Below are positions 9,648 to 18,431 of a stretch of DNA of 64,000 nt, piece by piece; positions within the stretch are counted from its first letter, which is position 1; each line of letters opens with the position of its first letter. The stretch is taken from contig NZ_BCWR01000008.1 of the NCBI RefSeq assembly GCF_001592305.1, positions 171,381 through 235,380 on the forward strand, read 5' to 3'. The notes beneath the pieces were generated by a model that was not told the origin of the DNA, did no database searches, and was given only the letters and a program-made list of their open reading frames with translations. Both the position numbers and the translations under genes were made by a program. The stretch is from Hydrogenophaga taeniospiralis CCUG 15921 (GTDB lineage Bacteria; Pseudomonadota; Gammaproteobacteria; Burkholderiales; Burkholderiaceae_C).

Positions 9648-11342
9648 ATGGCCACCTACACCTACCCCACCTTTCCGTACACCGGCCCGGCCGACCTCAT
9701 GCAAGGTGCGTCGCAGCGCAAACCGCTGGTCGTCATCGGCGCCGGCCCGGTCGGTCTCGCCGCCGCCATCGACGCCCGCCTGCAGGGGCTGGACGTGCTG
9801 CTGTTCGACGAAGAAGACAGCGTCTCCTTCGGCTCGCGCGCCGTCTGCTACGCCAAGCGCGCGCTCGAAATCCTCGACCGCCTCGGCGTTGGCGACCCCA
9901 TCGTCGACAAGGGCGTGAGCTGGAACGTGGGCCGCACCTTCCTGCGCGAAGAAGAGGTCTACCGCTTCAACCTCGTGCCCGACGCCGGCCACAAGCGCCC
10001 CGGCATGATCAACCTGCAGCAGTACCACCTGGAAGAAGCGCTGGTGCGGCGCGCCGAAGCGCTGGGCGTGGATCTGCGCTGGAAATACAAGGTGGTGGGC
10101 GTTCAGCCGCTGGGAGATGACGGCAACAGCGGTGCCCGCGTGAGCATCGAAACGCCCGACGGCAACTTCGAGATCGACGCCGACTGGCTGATCGTGGCCG
10201 ACGGCGCGCGCTCCAACGTGCGGCGCCAGCTCGGCCTGGACATCGAAGGCCATGTGTTCAAGGACCGCTTCCTGATCGCCGACGTGATCATGAAGGCCGA
10301 CTTTCCGGCCGAGCGCTGGTTCTGGTTCGACCCGCCGTTCCACCCCAACCAGAGCGTGCTGCTGCACAAGCAGAGCGACAACGTCTGGCGCATCGACTTC
10401 CAGCTCGGCTGGGACGCCGACCCGGAAGAAGAGAAGAAGCCCGAGAAGATCATCCCGCGCGTGAAGGCCATGTTGGGCGACGACCGCGAGTTCGAGCTGG
10501 AATGGGCCAGCATCTACACCTTCCAGTGCCGGCGCATGAAGAACTTCCGCCACGGTCGCCTGCTGTTCGTGGGCGACGCGGCGCACCAGGTGTCGCCCTT
10601 CGGCGCACGCGGCGCCAACTCCGGTTTCCAGGACACCGACGACCTGCTCTGGAAGCTGGCGCTGGTCATGAAGGGCCTGGCGCCCGAGGCCCTGCTCGAC
10701 ACCTACGACGCCGACCGCACCTACGCGGCCGACGAGAACATCCGCAACTCCACCCGCTCCACCGACTTCATCACGCCCAAGAGTGCGGTCAGCAAGCTGT
10801 TCCGCAACGCGGCGCTGGAACTGGCGCGCACGCAGCCGTTCGCCCGCAAGCTGGTGAACTCCGGACGCCTGTCGGTGCCGGCCTTCCTGGTGAACTCGGC
10901 GCTGAACACGCCCGACGTGGACGCCTTCGAAGGCAACATGGTCCCCGGCGCACCGCTGGACGACGCGCCGGTGCGCGTGGCCGGGCAGGACGCCTGGCTG
11001 CTTGACCAGCTGGGCAACCGCTTCCAGCTGCTGGCCTTTGCCGACAGCGTGGAGCAGCTTGACCCCGTGGTGCGTGCACAGGCCGCGGCGCTGGCGGGCG
11101 GAGCGATTCCCGTGGAGGTGGTGCTGGTCACCGCCCACGCGGGTGAATCGGCCGGGCTCAAGACGCTGCACGACCGCGACGGCCTGATGGCCCAGCGCAT
11201 GGATGCGCGCCCCGGCACCTGCTACCTGCTGCGCCCCGACCAGCACGTGGCCGCGCGCTGGCGCCGGTTTGACGTCGCCGCCGTGCGCGCCGCGCTGGCG
11301 CGGGCCACCGCCCAGACCGCGGCCGAAACCGTGCCTGCCTGA
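9648..11342 (+). CDS. class A FAD-dependent aromatic hydroxylase (MhpA/TfdB-like)
   Basis: A 564-residue flavoprotein monooxygenase. The FAD motif VVIGAGPVGLAAAID begins near residue 28, the DG motif is IVADGARSNVRRQLG, and the GD motif is LFVGDAAHQVSPFGARGANS followed by the FQDTDDLLWKL helix. The C-terminal third fits the thioredoxin-like domain of 3-(3-hydroxyphenyl)propionate and phenol hydroxylases. The family uses NADPH and O2 to hydroxylate phenolic rings; the exact substrate cannot be read from sequence. It is the first gene of a three-gene operon with a DUF2783 protein and a VOC protein, an arrangement consistent with ring hydroxylation followed by further oxidation. Confidence 0.85.
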   Translation: MATYTYPTFPYTGPADLMQGASQRKPLVVIGAGPVGLAAAIDARLQGLDVLLFDEEDSVSFGSRAVCYAKRALEILDRLGVGDPIVDKGVSWNVGRTFLREEEVYRFNLVPDAGHKRPGMINLQQYHLEEALVRRAEALGVDLRWKYKVVGVQPLGDDGNSGARVSIETPDGNFEIDADWLIVADGARSNVRRQLGLDIEGHVFKDRFLIADVIMKADFPAERWFWFDPPFHPNQSVLLHKQSDNVWRIDFQLGWDADPEEEKKPEKIIPRVKAMLGDDREFELEWASIYTFQCRRMKNFRHGRLLFVGDAAHQVSPFGARGANSGFQDTDDLLWKLALVMKGLAPEALLDTYDADRTYAADENIRNSTRSTDFITPKSAVSKLFRNAALELARTQPFARKLVNSGRLSVPAFLVNSALNTPDVDAFEGNMVPGAPLDDAPVRVAGQDAWLLDQLGNRFQLLAFADSVEQLDPVVRAQAAALAGGAIPVEVVLVTAHAGESAGLKTLHDRDGLMAQRMDARPGTCYLLRPDQHVAARWRRFDVAAVRAALARATAQTAAETVPA

Positions 11343-11363
11343 AACAGAACCAAGGAGACCGAG

Positions 11364-11588
11364 ATGCCCCTGCAACTCCAGCCCAACCTCGCCGAACCCG
11401 GCCAGCGCTATTTCCGTGACTTCACGCCCGGCGACGATTTCTACGAGGCCCTGATCGAGACCCACCGCGACCTCAGCGACGAACAGAGCCAACTGCTCAA
11501 CGCCAAGCTGATCCTGCTGCTGGCCAACCAGGTGGGCGACATCACCGTCCTGAAAGACGCCCTGCGAATCGCCCGCGAAGGCGTCTGA
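11364..11588 (+). CDS. DUF2783 small protein
   Basis: A 74-residue acidic helical protein (DDFYEALIETHRDLSDEQSQLLNAKLILLLANQVGD in part) matching DUF2783, a family usually encoded directly beside FAD-dependent aromatic monooxygenases, as here. It has no known activity; an accessory or stabilising role for the hydroxylase is a reasonable guess. A strong AAGGAG precedes the ATG, and spacing to the neighbours (21 and 25 bp) indicates co-transcription. Confidence 0.75.
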   Translation: MPLQLQPNLAEPGQRYFRDFTPGDDFYEALIETHRDLSDEQSQLLNAKLILLLANQVGDITVLKDALRIAREGV

Positions 11589-11613
11589 ACCCATTCACCC
11601 GAAGGAGAACACC

Positions 11614-12156
11614 ATGCCCAACATCCGCAAGATCCACCACGTCGCCTACCGCTGCAAGGACGCCAAGACCACCGTCGAGTGGTACCAGAAGCACCTGGAC
11701 ATGAAATTCGTGCTCGCCATCGCCGAAGACCAGGTGCCCTCCACCCACGCGCCCGACCCCTACATGCATTTGTTCATGGACGCGGGCGGCGGCAACATCC
11801 TGGCTTTCTTCGAGCTGCCCAACGCGCCCGAAATGGGCCGCGACCCGAACACGCCCGACTGGGTGCAGCACATCGCGCTGGAAGTGGACAGCGTTGAAGA
11901 ACTCGAAACCACCAAGGCCCGGCTTGAAGCCGCCGGCATCCCCGTGGTGGGCCTGACCGACCACACCATCTTCAAGTCGATCTACTTCTTCGACCCCAAC
12001 GGTCACCGCCTGGAGCTGGCCGCCAACACCGCCACGCCCGAGATGATGAAGAAGCTCGATGACGTGAAGTGGGACATGCTCAATGAATGGGACAAGACCA
12101 AGCGCGCGCCCAAACACGCCGCCTGGATGCACGAGAAAGAGTTCACGGCGGTTTGA
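11614..12156 (+). CDS. VOC-superfamily protein (extradiol dioxygenase/glyoxalase fold)
   Basis: A 180-residue vicinal-oxygen-chelate protein. It has two beta-alpha-beta-beta-beta modules with likely metal ligands His9 (IHHVAYRCKD), His86 (WVQHIALEV) and Glu134 (GHRLELAAN), the 2-His-1-carboxylate set of type I extradiol dioxygenases and glyoxalases. The DPNGHRLEL signature is clear. It is the last gene of the hydroxylase operon, so a ring-cleaving or downstream aromatic-pathway role is plausible but unproven; the protein is shorter than classical two-domain ring-cleavage dioxygenases. Confidence 0.82.
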   Translation: MPNIRKIHHVAYRCKDAKTTVEWYQKHLDMKFVLAIAEDQVPSTHAPDPYMHLFMDAGGGNILAFFELPNAPEMGRDPNTPDWVQHIALEVDSVEELETTKARLEAAGIPVVGLTDHTIFKSIYFFDPNGHRLELAANTATPEMMKKLDDVKWDMLNEWDKTKRAPKHAAWMHEKEFTAV

Positions 12157-12213
12157 CCCGCGGGTAACCGATTCACGCTCTGCCGTCCATCGGAAAGTAG
12201 GGGGTAAAAGGGC

Positions 12214-12239
12214 TCAAGTTCTCCCGGCACTGGTCGAAA
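12214..12239 (+). promoter_or_regulatory. putative sigma-28 (FliA) promoter
   Basis: TCAAG (12214-12218), a 14-nt spacer and GTCGAAA (12233-12239). The same elements with the same 14-nt spacing precede cheY1 and fliC in this window. It lies about 60 bp before the start of the unknown gene at 12300. Confidence 0.5.
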
Positions 12240-12299
12240 CCCTTGAGAACAGCGGCCGTGTTTTTTCGGATCGCTGACTCAGTGGAGAAGGGATCTGCC

Positions 12300-12944
12300 A
12301 TGTTGAGCATCAACTCCGGTCCAGCCGTCGCCTGGCCCACCGCTGCGCCGGTGACGGTCGCACCGGTCAACGCCGTCACCGCCATCACACCCGCGCAGCG
12401 CTCATCGGGCGATGGCAACGCGGGCCTGGACTCGGGCCGCCGGGGCCAGACGCCGAACGGCGGCGCACCTGCCGCCGCCGTGGCCGATGCGCCCGAAGCG
12501 GCCCCCTTGCTGCCACGCGAACGCACCGACGGCGGGCGTGAGCAGGCATCGACCGACACCGCCGAGGCCGCGGCCAGGGCCGAACTGCGCCAGAAGGCGC
12601 TGGAAAAGGCCGAGGGACAGGCCGAGGAAAAGGCGGCGGAGCTGAAACTGCAGGACGTGCTGGCCAATGTCTGGAAAGCCAGCGCGGCGGTGGTGGACGC
12701 GGTGCTGGGCCGCAACGCGGCCGGCGCCACGCCGGCACAGGGTGACGATACCGCCCAGCCCGCAAGCGATACCCCCCGGGTGGAGGCCAGGCCCTTGCCG
12801 CGTGGCGACACGCGACCGGCCGGCGGTGCCACCGATGCGTTGGCCGATCCGCGCGATGCGCAGGACGTGGTGGCCTACGACGAGCGCGGCGCCAGCAGCC
12901 TGGCCCCGCTGGAGTCGGGCAGCCTGGTCAACCAGCGGGTCTGA
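12300..12944 (+). CDS. hypothetical Ala/Glu-rich protein, possible flagellar-regulon member
   Basis: I do not recognise this 214-residue protein. It is rich in Ala, Pro and Gly with low-complexity ends; the middle (about residues 85-145) is a charged helix likely to form a coiled coil (AARAELRQKALEKAEGQAEE). There is no signal peptide or membrane segment. The ATG at 12300 is chosen because GGAG stands upstream at normal distance. It is convergent with cheB and sits behind a sigma-28-like promoter, so expression with flagellar and chemotaxis genes is suspected. Function unknown. Confidence 0.6.
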   Translation: MLSINSGPAVAWPTAAPVTVAPVNAVTAITPAQRSSGDGNAGLDSGRRGQTPNGGAPAAAVADAPEAAPLLPRERTDGGREQASTDTAEAAARAELRQKALEKAEGQAEEKAAELKLQDVLANVWKASAAVVDAVLGRNAAGATPAQGDDTAQPASDTPRVEARPLPRGDTRPAGGATDALADPRDAQDVVAYDERGASSLAPLESGSLVNQRV

Positions 12945-13000
12945 GACCACCACGGCGGTTCACAGCGCCGGAGCGCCACCCGCAACGCATGAAACGGTCC

Positions 13001-13083
13001 AGCCCAGGGTACCGCCGGGCCGGCTTTGCCGGACGGCCAGTGCCGCCTCCTTGAGGGGGGCGCGCACAGCGCGGCGGGGGGGT
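13001..13083 (-). repeat. intergenic palindromic repeat, copy A
   Basis: One of nine copies in this window of a repeat of about 80-90 bp. It has three modules: a GCCGGCAAAGCCGG-type palindrome around 13018-13032, a C-run/G-run stem (cctccttgagggggg), and a GCGC...GCGGCGGGGGGG end. It lies between the convergent ends of the unknown gene and cheB, where it could act as a bidirectional terminator. Confidence 0.75.
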
Positions 13084-13086
13084 CTG

Positions 13087-14184
13087 TCAGATGCGGTGGC
13101 GCACGCCGCCCGGGCTGCTCGCCAGGCGGGCCAGCAGGGCGTCGGCGATCTGCGTCAGCGGCAGGATCTCGTGGGCCGCGCCGTACTGGATGGCCATGCG
13201 GGGCATGCCGAACACCACGCAGCTGGTTTCGTCCTGCACGTAGTTGTAGCTGCCGGCGTCCTTCATCTCGCGCATGGCCTGCGCGCCGTCGGCGCCCATG
13301 CCGGTGAGCATGATGCCCAGCGCGTTCGGGCCCAGCACCCGCGCGGCCGACTTGAACAGCACCTCCACCGAGGGCCGGTGCCGGTTCACCGGTTCGGTGT
13401 CTTCGACCACGGCCACGTAGTTGGAACCGCTGCGGTCGATGCGCAGGTGGTGGCCGCCGGGGGCGATGTAGGCGTGGCCGGGCAGGATGCGCTGGCCGTC
13501 GCTGGCTTCCTGCACCTGGATGCGGCACAAGGTGTTGAGCCGGTTGGCGAAGCTGGTGGTGAAGCCCGGCGGCATGTGCTGGGTGATGACGATGGCCGGC
13601 GAGTCGGCCGGCATGCGGGTCAGCACCTCGCGGATGGCCTCGGTGCCCCCGGTGGAGGCGCCAATGCAGATCACCTTTTCGGTGGACAGGCGCGGCAACG
13701 GGGCGCGGGGGGTGTCGGCCACTCCGCCGCCGGGGGTCGGGCGGGCGTCGGCAGCGGCCGGCGGGCTGGCCAGGCGGTGTACCTGGGCGCTGGCGGCCAC
13801 GCGGATCTTGTCCACGATGTCGCCGGCCAGTTCGTTCAGGCCGCTGCTCACGCCGATGCGCGGTTTCGCCACGAAGTCCACCGCGCCCATTTCGAGCGCG
13901 CGCAGGGTGGTTTCGGCGCCCTGCTCGGTCAGGGTCGAGACCATCACCACCGGCATGGGGCGCAGGCGCATCAGGCGCGAGAGGAACTCCAGGCCGTCCA
14001 TGCGCGGCATTTCCACGTCGAGCGTGATCACGTCGGGGTTGAGCTCGCGGATCATCTCGCGCGCCACCAGCGGGTCGCTGGCCGCGCCGATGCAGCGCAT
14101 GTCGGGTTGCCGGTTGATGATTTCGGTGAGCAGACTGCGCACCAGCGCGGAGTCGTCCACCACCACCACTTTGATCTGGGCCAT
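13087..14184 (-). CDS. cheB: CheB protein-glutamate methylesterase
   Basis: A 365-residue CheB that removes methyl groups from chemoreceptor glutamates (and deamidates glutamines) to reset signalling. Receiver domain: acidic Asp10-Asp11 in [11 protein letters not shown] and phosphorylation site Asp56 in [13 protein letters not shown]. After a linker, the esterase domain shows the catalytic triad segments [12 protein letters not shown] (Ser), [11 protein letters not shown] (His) and [12 protein letters not shown] (Asp). It is the last gene of the cheY1-cheA-cheR-cheD-cheB cluster, 12 bp after cheD, and would be phosphorylated by CheA. Confidence 0.95.
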   Translation of the reverse strand: MAQIKVVVVDDSALVRSLLTEIINRQPDMRCIGAASDPLVAREMIRELNPDVITLDVEMPRMDGLEFLSRLMRLRPMPVVMVSTLTEQGAETTLRALEMGAVDFVAKPRIGVSSGLNELAGDIVDKIRVAASAQVHRLASPPAAADARPTPGGGVADTPRAPLPRLSTEKVICIGASTGGTEAIREVLTRMPADSPAIVITQHMPPGFTTSFANRLNTLCRIQVQEASDGQRILPGHAYIAPGGHHLRIDRSGSNYVAVVEDTEPVNRHRPSVEVLFKSAARVLGPNALGIMLTGMGADGAQAMREMKDAGSYNYVQDETSCVVFGMPRMAIQYGAAHEILPLTQIADALLARLASSPGGVRHRI

Positions 14185-14196
14185 TGTTGTGTACTC

Positions 14197-14913
14197 TTAA
14201 AACAGGTCGATCGAGCCACCGGATGTCGCCTTGGCCACCACGGCGGCGCTGCCCTTGCGTTCCTGGGTTTCGAGGGTGTCGGGGTGCGAGTGCGCGAGCC
14301 GCTTGACCATGGCCTTGCCGCTGGCGGGGAAGTAGCAGACCTTGCGCGGATGGATGTCGAGCACGTCCTTGGAGACGATGGCGATGCGTTCGGTCTGCAG
14401 GTAGTCCAGCACGAAGCGGGTGTTGCGCTCGCCCACGTTCAGGCTGGTGAAGTTGTGCATCACCTGGCCGCCGCCGAAGACCTTGGCCTGCATGCTCTCG
14501 CGCCGGGCACCGAGTTTCATCATCTCGTTGATCAGCAGTTCCATCGCGTAGGAGCCGTAGCGGCCCGAGGTGTCGGCGCCACCCTCGGGCAGCATGAAAT
14601 GGTTCATGCCGCCCACGCGCACCTGGGGGTCCCAGATGCAGGCGGCGATGCACGAGCCCAGCACCGTCATGATCAGCATGTCGTCGGCGGTCACGAAATA
14701 TTCGCCCGGCAGCACCTTCACCGCGTCGTGCCCGAAATGCGGGTCGTGAAAGAAGAACGAGGCCTCGCCCGGCTTGCGTGGCTGCGCCTTGAGCGCGTCC
14801 AGCGACGGGCTTCGGGAGATGCTGCTCACACGGCTGACCAGACCCGCGTTGGGCGGGGCCAGTGCGGTGCGCGCGCCGCGGGCCAGCGGCAGGGCGGACT
14901 CAGACGCGCTCAT
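14197..14913 (-). CDS. cheD: CheD chemoreceptor glutamine deamidase
   Basis: A 238-residue CheD that deamidates receptor glutamines. The catalytic Cys is in LGSCIAACIWDP and the catalytic His in GGMNHFMLPEGG; FGGGQVM and GERNTRFVLDYL are also typical. It carries an N-terminal extension of about 50 residues before the core. The ATG at 14913 overlaps the end of cheR by 14 bp, implying coupling. The protein ends in GSIDLF, a tail nearly identical to the GSIELF end of the CheZ-like protein at 18432-18875. Confidence 0.92.
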   Translation of the reverse strand: MSASESALPLARGARTALAPPNAGLVSRVSSISRSPSLDALKAQPRKPGEASFFFHDPHFGHDAVKVLPGEYFVTADDMLIMTVLGSCIAACIWDPQVRVGGMNHFMLPEGGADTSGRYGSYAMELLINEMMKLGARRESMQAKVFGGGQVMHNFTSLNVGERNTRFVLDYLQTERIAIVSKDVLDIHPRKVCYFPASGKAMVKRLAHSHPDTLETQERKGSAAVVAKATSGGSIDLF

Positions 14914-15778
14914 AGACCGTCTTTCCCCGCAACTCGAAGAGCTTGCGGGCATCGCTGAAATTCTCGGCGTGGCCCACGAACAGCATGCCGCCCGGCTTCA
15001 TCACGCGGTGGATGCGTTCGAGCACGCGGCGCTGCGTTTCCGCGTCGAAATAGATCATCACGTTGCGGCAGAACACGATGTCGAAGGGCTCGTTGAACGG
15101 CAGCTCCTCGATCAGGTTCACGCTCAGGAATTCCATGTGCTTCTGCAGCTCGGGCTTGACGCGCATCAGGCCCGCGTTGCTGCCCTTGCCGCGCATGAAG
15201 AAGCGCTGCAGGCGCTCGGGGCTCAGGCCCTTGACGCCGTCGCTCTTGTAGACCCCTTGCGCGGCGGTGGCCAGCACCTTGGTGTCGATGTCGCTGTTGA
15301 CCAGGTGGAACGAGCCGCTCGACCCCAGGGCTTCGGTGGCCGTCATGGCGATGGAGTAGGGCTCCTCGCCGGTGGAGGCCGCCGAACACCAGATGCGCCA
15401 GTCGTGCGTGCGCCGCGCGCGCATCAGCTCGTCCAGGATGGTGAAGTGGTGCTGCTCGCGGAAGAAGGCGGTGAGGTTGGTGGTCAGCGCGTTGATGAAC
15501 TCCTGCCACTCGGCGCCGTCGTGCTGCTCCAGCCAGTCCAGGTAGGCCCTGAAGCTGGTGTGGCCGGTGTCGCGCAGGCGGCGCGAGACGCGGCTGTACA
15601 CCATGGCGTGTTTGCCGTCGTGCAGGCTGATGCCGGCGCGCTTGTAGATCAGGGCCTTGATGCGCGTGAAGTCGCCGTCGGTCCAGACGAACTCGCGCCC
15701 CTGGGCCAGCGGGCCTTCTTCTTGAGTGGCCGGCAGCGCAACGGGGGCACGGCGGGGGAGAGTCGTCTGCTGCAGCAT
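14900..15778 (-). CDS. cheR: CheR chemoreceptor methyltransferase
   Basis: A 292-residue SAM-dependent enzyme that methylates glutamates on chemoreceptors. The N-terminal helical CheR domain (about 30-90, IYKRAGISLHDGKHAMVYSR) precedes the SAM domain with IWCSAASTGEEPYSIAM (motif I) and FDIVFCRNVMIYFDAETQR, ending GGMLFVGHAEN. Length is normal. It lies 50 bp after cheA and overlaps cheD. Confidence 0.95.
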   Translation of the reverse strand: MLQQTTLPRRAPVALPATQEEGPLAQGREFVWTDGDFTRIKALIYKRAGISLHDGKHAMVYSRVSRRLRDTGHTSFRAYLDWLEQHDGAEWQEFINALTTNLTAFFREQHHFTILDELMRARRTHDWRIWCSAASTGEEPYSIAMTATEALGSSGSFHLVNSDIDTKVLATAAQGVYKSDGVKGLSPERLQRFFMRGKGSNAGLMRVKPELQKHMEFLSVNLIEELPFNEPFDIVFCRNVMIYFDAETQRRVLERIHRVMKPGGMLFVGHAENFSDARKLFELRGKTVYERV

Positions 15779-15828
15779 GGGGAGTCCTGACCGGTGGGTG
15801 GGCGTGGCCTGGGGCCGGTGGTACGGGT

Positions 15829-17961
15829 TCAGTGGCGTGAGCGCCTCACCAGGCCGGAGGTGTCGAGGATCAGCGCGACCTTGCCGTCGCCCAGGATGGT
15901 GGCGCCCGAAATGTTGGGCACCTTGCGGTAGTTGGACTCCAGGTTCTTGATCACCACCTGTTGTTGGCCGAGCAGCTCGTCCACCATGAGCGCCACGCGC
16001 GCGCCCTCGGCCTCCACCACGACCATGATCGGGCTGACCGCGTTGTGTTCGAAACGCGGCACCTGGAACACCCGCTCCAGTTCGATCACCGGCATGTATT
16101 CGTCGCGCACCTTCACCAGCTGCGCGCCCTGGGCCACGGTGTTGATGTCGCTGGGCTTGATCTGGAACGACTCGATCACCGACGACAGCGGCAGGATGTA
16201 GACCTCGTCGCTCACGCGCACGGTCATGCCGTCCATGATGGCCAGCGTGAGCGGCAGGCGCACCTTCACGCTCATGCCGTAGCCTTCGGCGGAGTCGATC
16301 TCCACCGTGCCGCCGAGCGAGGCGATGTTCTTCTTGACCACGTCCATGCCCACGCCACGGCCCGACACGTCGGTGACGACCTCGGCGGTGGAGAAGCCCG
16401 GCGCGAGGATCAGGCCCCAGACCTCGGCGTCGCTCAGCGAATCGGGCGCGTCCATGCCCTTTTCGCGCGCCTTCTGGAGCAGCTTCTGGCGCGAGAGGCC
16501 TTTGCCGTCGTCGCGCACCTCGATCAGGATCGAGCCGCCCTGGTGCGAGGCCGAGAGCGTGATGGTGCCGTGTTCGGTCTTGCCCTTGGCCAGCCGCTCC
16601 TCGGGGGGTTCGATGCCGTGGTCGCAGCTGTTGCGGATCAGATGGGTCAGCGGGTCGGTGATCTTCTCGATCAGGCCCTTGTCGAGCTCGGTCGCTTCAC
16701 CGTGGGTGATCAGCTCGACCTTGCGGCCCAGCTTGCCCGCCAGGTCACGCAGCATGCGCGGGAAGCGGTTGAACACCACCGACATCGGGATCATGCGGAT
16801 CGACATCACCGCTTCCTGCAGGTCGCGGGTGTTGCGGTCCAGGTCGGCCAGACCCGAGAGCAGCGGCTGGTTGGCGCTGCTGTCGAGCTCGCGGCTCTTC
16901 TGCGCCAGCATGGCCTGTGTGATGACGAGTTCGCCCACCAGGTTGATGAGCTGGTCCACCTTGCTCACCGAGACACGCAGCGTGCTCGATTCGAGCTGGG
17001 CCGTGCTCGGGGCGCGGGCGTCGACCTTGGGAGCGGCCACCTTGGCGGCGGCGGTGCTTGCCGCCGGTGTGGGGCTGGCGTCCGTCGGCTGGGGCGGCGC
17101 CTCTGGCGGCGAGCCCGGGGAGCCTTCGAAGAAGCCGAAGGCCGTGCCTTCACCGCCGGTGACCGGCACCTGCCCCTGGGCCGCCAGGATCGCGGCCGTA
17201 TCAACGATCTGGATCTGCTCCTTGCTCACATGGAAGGTGAAGAGGTCAAGCAGGTCGGTGTCGCTGGCCGTGGTGAGCGCGCGGAAGATGCGCCGGTCTT
17301 TCTGGTCGCAGGGCAGGGGGCTGATCTCGCCCAGGCCCGGGATGTCGCGGAACAGCTCGGCGATGCAGTCGGCGTCGCTCGGGTTCTCCAGCGGGCCGAT
17401 GTGGATCTCCAGCTCGCGCATGGCCGGGGCGGCCTTGCGCGCCGCCGGGGCGGGGGCAGGCGCGACCTCGATCGGGGCGGCGACCGGAGCGGGTGCGGGC
17501 GCCACCGCGGCGGGCGGGGCCACCGGCTCGTCCTCGTCCTCGCTCTGCGCCAGCACGGCGATGCGGGCCACCAGCGCGTCGGTCGGCGGGGAATCGGTGC
17601 TGCGGCCCTGGTGGCGCGCCAGCAGCAGGCGCAGCGCGTCGGACGACTCGAGCAGCACGTCCACCATCGCCGTGTTCGGCTTGAGTTCGTGGCGGCGCAG
17701 CTTGTCCAGCAGCGACTCCATCTGGTGCGTGAGCTCGGCCACGTCGGTGAAGCCGAACGTGGCGCCGCCGCCCTTGATGGAGTGGGCGCAGCGGAAGATC
17801 GCGTTGAGCTCCTCGTCGTCGGCCTGCTCCACGTCCAGCTGCAGCAGCATCTGCTCCATCTGGTCCAGGTTTTCGCCGGCCTCTTCAAAAAAGATCTGGT
17901 AGAACTGGCTCAGATCGATGTTGTCACCGAGATGTTGGCCGTCGTTCATCATTTCACCCAT
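15829..17961 (-). CDS. cheA: CheA chemotaxis histidine kinase
   Basis: A 710-residue CheA. Order of domains: Hpt P1 with phosphorylated His60 (CAHSIKGGGATFGF), an Ala/Pro-rich linker, a CheY/CheB-binding P2-like region (about 180-260), a second Pro/Ala linker, P3 dimerisation (KVDQLINLVGELVITQAML), P4 ATPase (N-box LIRNSCDHGIEPPEER, VRDDGKGL, GRGVGMDVVKKNI) and the CheW-like P5. It phosphorylates CheY and CheB. The start at 17961 has AAGGAG 6 nt upstream. No cheW is encoded next to it or anywhere in the window, so the adaptor must come from elsewhere. Confidence 0.95.
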   Translation of the reverse strand: MGEMMNDGQHLGDNIDLSQFYQIFFEEAGENLDQMEQMLLQLDVEQADDEELNAIFRCAHSIKGGGATFGFTDVAELTHQMESLLDKLRRHELKPNTAMVDVLLESSDALRLLLARHQGRSTDSPPTDALVARIAVLAQSEDEDEPVAPPAAVAPAPAPVAAPIEVAPAPAPAARKAAPAMRELEIHIGPLENPSDADCIAELFRDIPGLGEISPLPCDQKDRRIFRALTTASDTDLLDLFTFHVSKEQIQIVDTAAILAAQGQVPVTGGEGTAFGFFEGSPGSPPEAPPQPTDASPTPAASTAAAKVAAPKVDARAPSTAQLESSTLRVSVSKVDQLINLVGELVITQAMLAQKSRELDSSANQPLLSGLADLDRNTRDLQEAVMSIRMIPMSVVFNRFPRMLRDLAGKLGRKVELITHGEATELDKGLIEKITDPLTHLIRNSCDHGIEPPEERLAKGKTEHGTITLSASHQGGSILIEVRDDGKGLSRQKLLQKAREKGMDAPDSLSDAEVWGLILAPGFSTAEVVTDVSGRGVGMDVVKKNIASLGGTVEIDSAEGYGMSVKVRLPLTLAIMDGMTVRVSDEVYILPLSSVIESFQIKPSDINTVAQGAQLVKVRDEYMPVIELERVFQVPRFEHNAVSPIMVVVEAEGARVALMVDELLGQQQVVIKNLESNYRKVPNISGATILGDGKVALILDTSGLVRRSRH

Positions 17962-18007
17962 GGGGGACTCCTTGCCTGTGTGGCGTGTGTGCTCGTCAGG
18001 CGACTGT

Positions 18008-18370
18008 TCAGCGGATGACTTTCTGGATGACCTCGATCAGGCGGCCCGGGTCGAACGGCTTGACCAGCCATCCCGTGGCGCCAGCGCTGCGCCCGGCCTG
18101 CTTCATCAGATCGCTCGACTCCGTGGTCAGGATCAGGATGGGGGTGTTCTTGAACTTGGGGTTCTCGCGCAACCGGCGCGTGAGCCCCAGGCCGTCCAGA
18201 CGCGGCATGTTCTGGTCGGTCAGCACCAGGTCGATGGCGTGGGCGTGGGCTTTCTCCAGCGCGTCCTGTCCGTCCACCGCCTCCACCACGTGAAAACCAG
18301 CGCCAGTCAGGGTGAACGACACCATTTTTCGCATGGAGGCCGAGTCGTCTACGGCAAGAATCGATTGCAT
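18008..18370 (-). CDS. cheY1: CheY-like response regulator
   Basis: A 120-residue single receiver domain heading the cheA cluster. Acidic Asp8-Asp9 (LAVDDSASMRK), phosphorylation site Asp52 (LVLTDQNMPRLDG), TTES switch and Lys in WLVKPFDP. Trp101 stands where motor-binding CheY has Tyr106, so this differs from the canonical CheY at 46819 and may act as a phosphate sink or serve another target. GGAG stands 6 nt before the ATG, and a sigma-28-like promoter lies directly upstream. The symbol follows betaproteobacterial usage for the copy beside cheA. Confidence 0.88.
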   Translation of the reverse strand: MQSILAVDDSASMRKMVSFTLTGAGFHVVEAVDGQDALEKAHAHAIDLVLTDQNMPRLDGLGLTRRLRENPKFKNTPILILTTESSDLMKQAGRSAGATGWLVKPFDPGRLIEVIQKVIR

Positions 18371-18394
18371 GGAGTACTCCGTGTTTCGAACAGA

Positions 18395-18420
18395 TATCGA
18401 CAGAAAGAGGGTGGGCTTGA
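18395..18420 (-). promoter_or_regulatory. putative sigma-28 promoter for cheY1-cheA operon
   Basis: Reading the minus strand: TCAAG, a 14-nt spacer, GTCGATA, about 25 bp before the cheY1 ATG. The -10 matches the FliA core CGATA. Spacing equals that of the sites before fliC and the gene at 12300. Confidence 0.55.
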
Positions 18421-18431
18421 ACAGCGCATCG

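Noticed and set aside
12667..14958. 763-codon plus-strand frame opposite cheB and cheD
   Set aside because: CheB and CheD are unmistakable on the minus strand; the plus frame is a shadow.
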